24,759 nt of DNA. Source: Hondaea fermentalgiana (taxonomy: Eukaryota; Sar; Bigyra; Thraustochytrida; Thraustochytriidae). Numbering within the stretch: position 1 is the stretch's first letter; each line of letters begins with the position of its first letter. A model generated the notes under the pieces. That model saw only the letters and a program-made list of their open reading frames with translations, did not search any database and was not told the origin of the DNA. The stretch lies in the NCBI GenBank assembly GCA_014084085.1, contig NPFB01000196.1, positions 1 through 24,759 on the forward strand, given 5' to 3'. Positions 24,020-24,759 of the stretch are shown here, piece after piece. The position numbers and the translations under genes are program-made.

Positions 24020-24759
24020 CTCTGCCAAGCGAGCACGCGAGCAAGCCGGCGAGCCAGCAGACAAGCGAGCCCGGCCCGCGCCCGCGCGCCCGTGCGGCCC
24101 CGCGCTCTCCTCGCCGCCGGCGCCGTCCTCGAGCGGCTGCGGCTGCGGCGTCGGCTCCGCGTTGCGCGTCTGCTCGCTGTGCGCCCCGCGCCATCCTGTC
24201 TCTCGTCTCCGCCCTCTGTCTGCCTGGTATCTATCTATCTCTCTCTCTCTATCTACGTATCTATCTATCCGCCTTTCTCTGTCTCTCTCAGGCAGGCCCG
24301 AGGCTCAGGAGCTGAGCCTGACGCCCGCAGGCTCGCACGCTCCGCCCCGCCCCGCCCCGCTCCGCTCCGCGCAGCCGGGGCGAGCGCGGCGGAGGCGGGG
24401 AGAGAGACGCGCCTGCGCGCAGCAGCAGCGGCTGCTGCAGACGGACGGACGGCGCCGGGGAAACCAGCCCGGGGGACCAATCCGGTTGGCTCGCGAAGAC
24501 CAGCTTGCTTGCTTTCTTCGACGCGTGCTTGCTTTGCCTTTCCTCTCCTCTCCTTTCCTTTCCTTTGCTCTGCTCTGCTTTCCAGCCGGTGCGGCAAGAT
24601 TCGACGATGCTTGCACGGCCAGGCGGCCGCTGCCGCGGCGTGCCACGCCGCGGCGCCCTTCTGAAGAGAGGGCGCCTCCGACGGCGCGGCTGCCGCGCGT
24701 CTGCCCGGCGCCGGCCGGAGACGCGCTCGACGGGGCCGCGAGGCGGCGCAGGGCGTGGC
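24020..24759. promoter_or_regulatory. GC-rich 5' flank of the phospholipase D gene
   Basis: The part nearest 24019 should contain the phospholipase D leader and promoter. It holds a ctatctat/ctctct run (about 24226-24270), ccgccccgcccc and gctccgct runs (about 24340-24370), and a tttcctttcc/ctgctctg run (about 24538-24580). GC-rich hairpins lie at 24632-24676. I see no gene in it. Confidence 0.5.
24632..24676. repeat. Two adjacent GC-rich inverted repeats
   Basis: The first has 11-base arms gccgcggcgtg/cacgccgcggc around a single base (24632-24654). The second has 8-base arms ggcgccct/agggcgcc (24652-24659 and 24669-24676) and overlaps the end of the first. Together they could form competing hairpins. 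Confidence 0.8.

Overview
This is a nuclear segment of a eukaryotic genome. It carries ten complete protein-coding genes, all read as single uninterrupted frames, and one 100-base assembly gap (13439-13538). Four things suggest a stramenopile, with a thraustochytrid-like (Labyrinthulea) microbe as the best guess: intron-free genes in a moderately GC-rich compact genome, an array of WRKY19-type Cys/His zinc repeats, a plant-type C2-phospholipase D, and several N-termini that look like mitochondrial transit peptides. The lineage is inferred; no marker gene such as rRNA is present. No tRNA, rRNA, CRISPR array or prokaryotic operon was seen.

Layout. 1-905 is a repeat-bearing spacer. 906-3094 holds a divergent pair: a DUF924 protein (-) and an OXNAD1-like NAD(P)H oxidoreductase (+). 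A decayed copy of the oxidoreductase 3' end follows, then a duplicated promoter segment leading into an unrecognised, probably mitochondrial, 231-residue protein (3808-4503, +). It converges on a PP2C phosphatase (4940-6898, -) that also carries a CAP-Gly domain and a Ran-binding-like domain. A 2.3 kb GC-rich spacer follows. Next is a second divergent pair: a membrane-anchored J-domain protein (9196-9942, -) and a large acidic zinc-repeat protein with many SUMO-type sites (10742-13261, +). The assembly gap lies just downstream, flanked by inverted repeats that look like transposon ends. The remaining genes are a SAM-like/formate-nitrite transporter fusion (14113-15402, -), a PlsC-type lysophosphatidate acyltransferase (17381-18331, -), the splicing factor YJU2 (19281-20228, +) and a C2-phospholipase D (20657-24019, -).

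The genes are mostly unrelated housekeeping and signalling functions, as expected in a eukaryote. The acyltransferase and phospholipase D both produce phosphatidic acid, but their proximity may be chance. Spacers upstream of genes tend to be very GC- and CpG-rich with simple repeats. Spacers at 3' ends are more AT-rich and hold several local tandem duplications of about 80-185 bases, whose copies differ mainly by transitions.

Most noteworthy are the CAP-Gly/RanBD/PP2C fusion, the SAM-like/FNT fusion, the SUMO-site-rich zinc protein, the putative mobile element hidden by the gap, a spacerless 34-bp perfect palindrome, and the transition-biased duplications.
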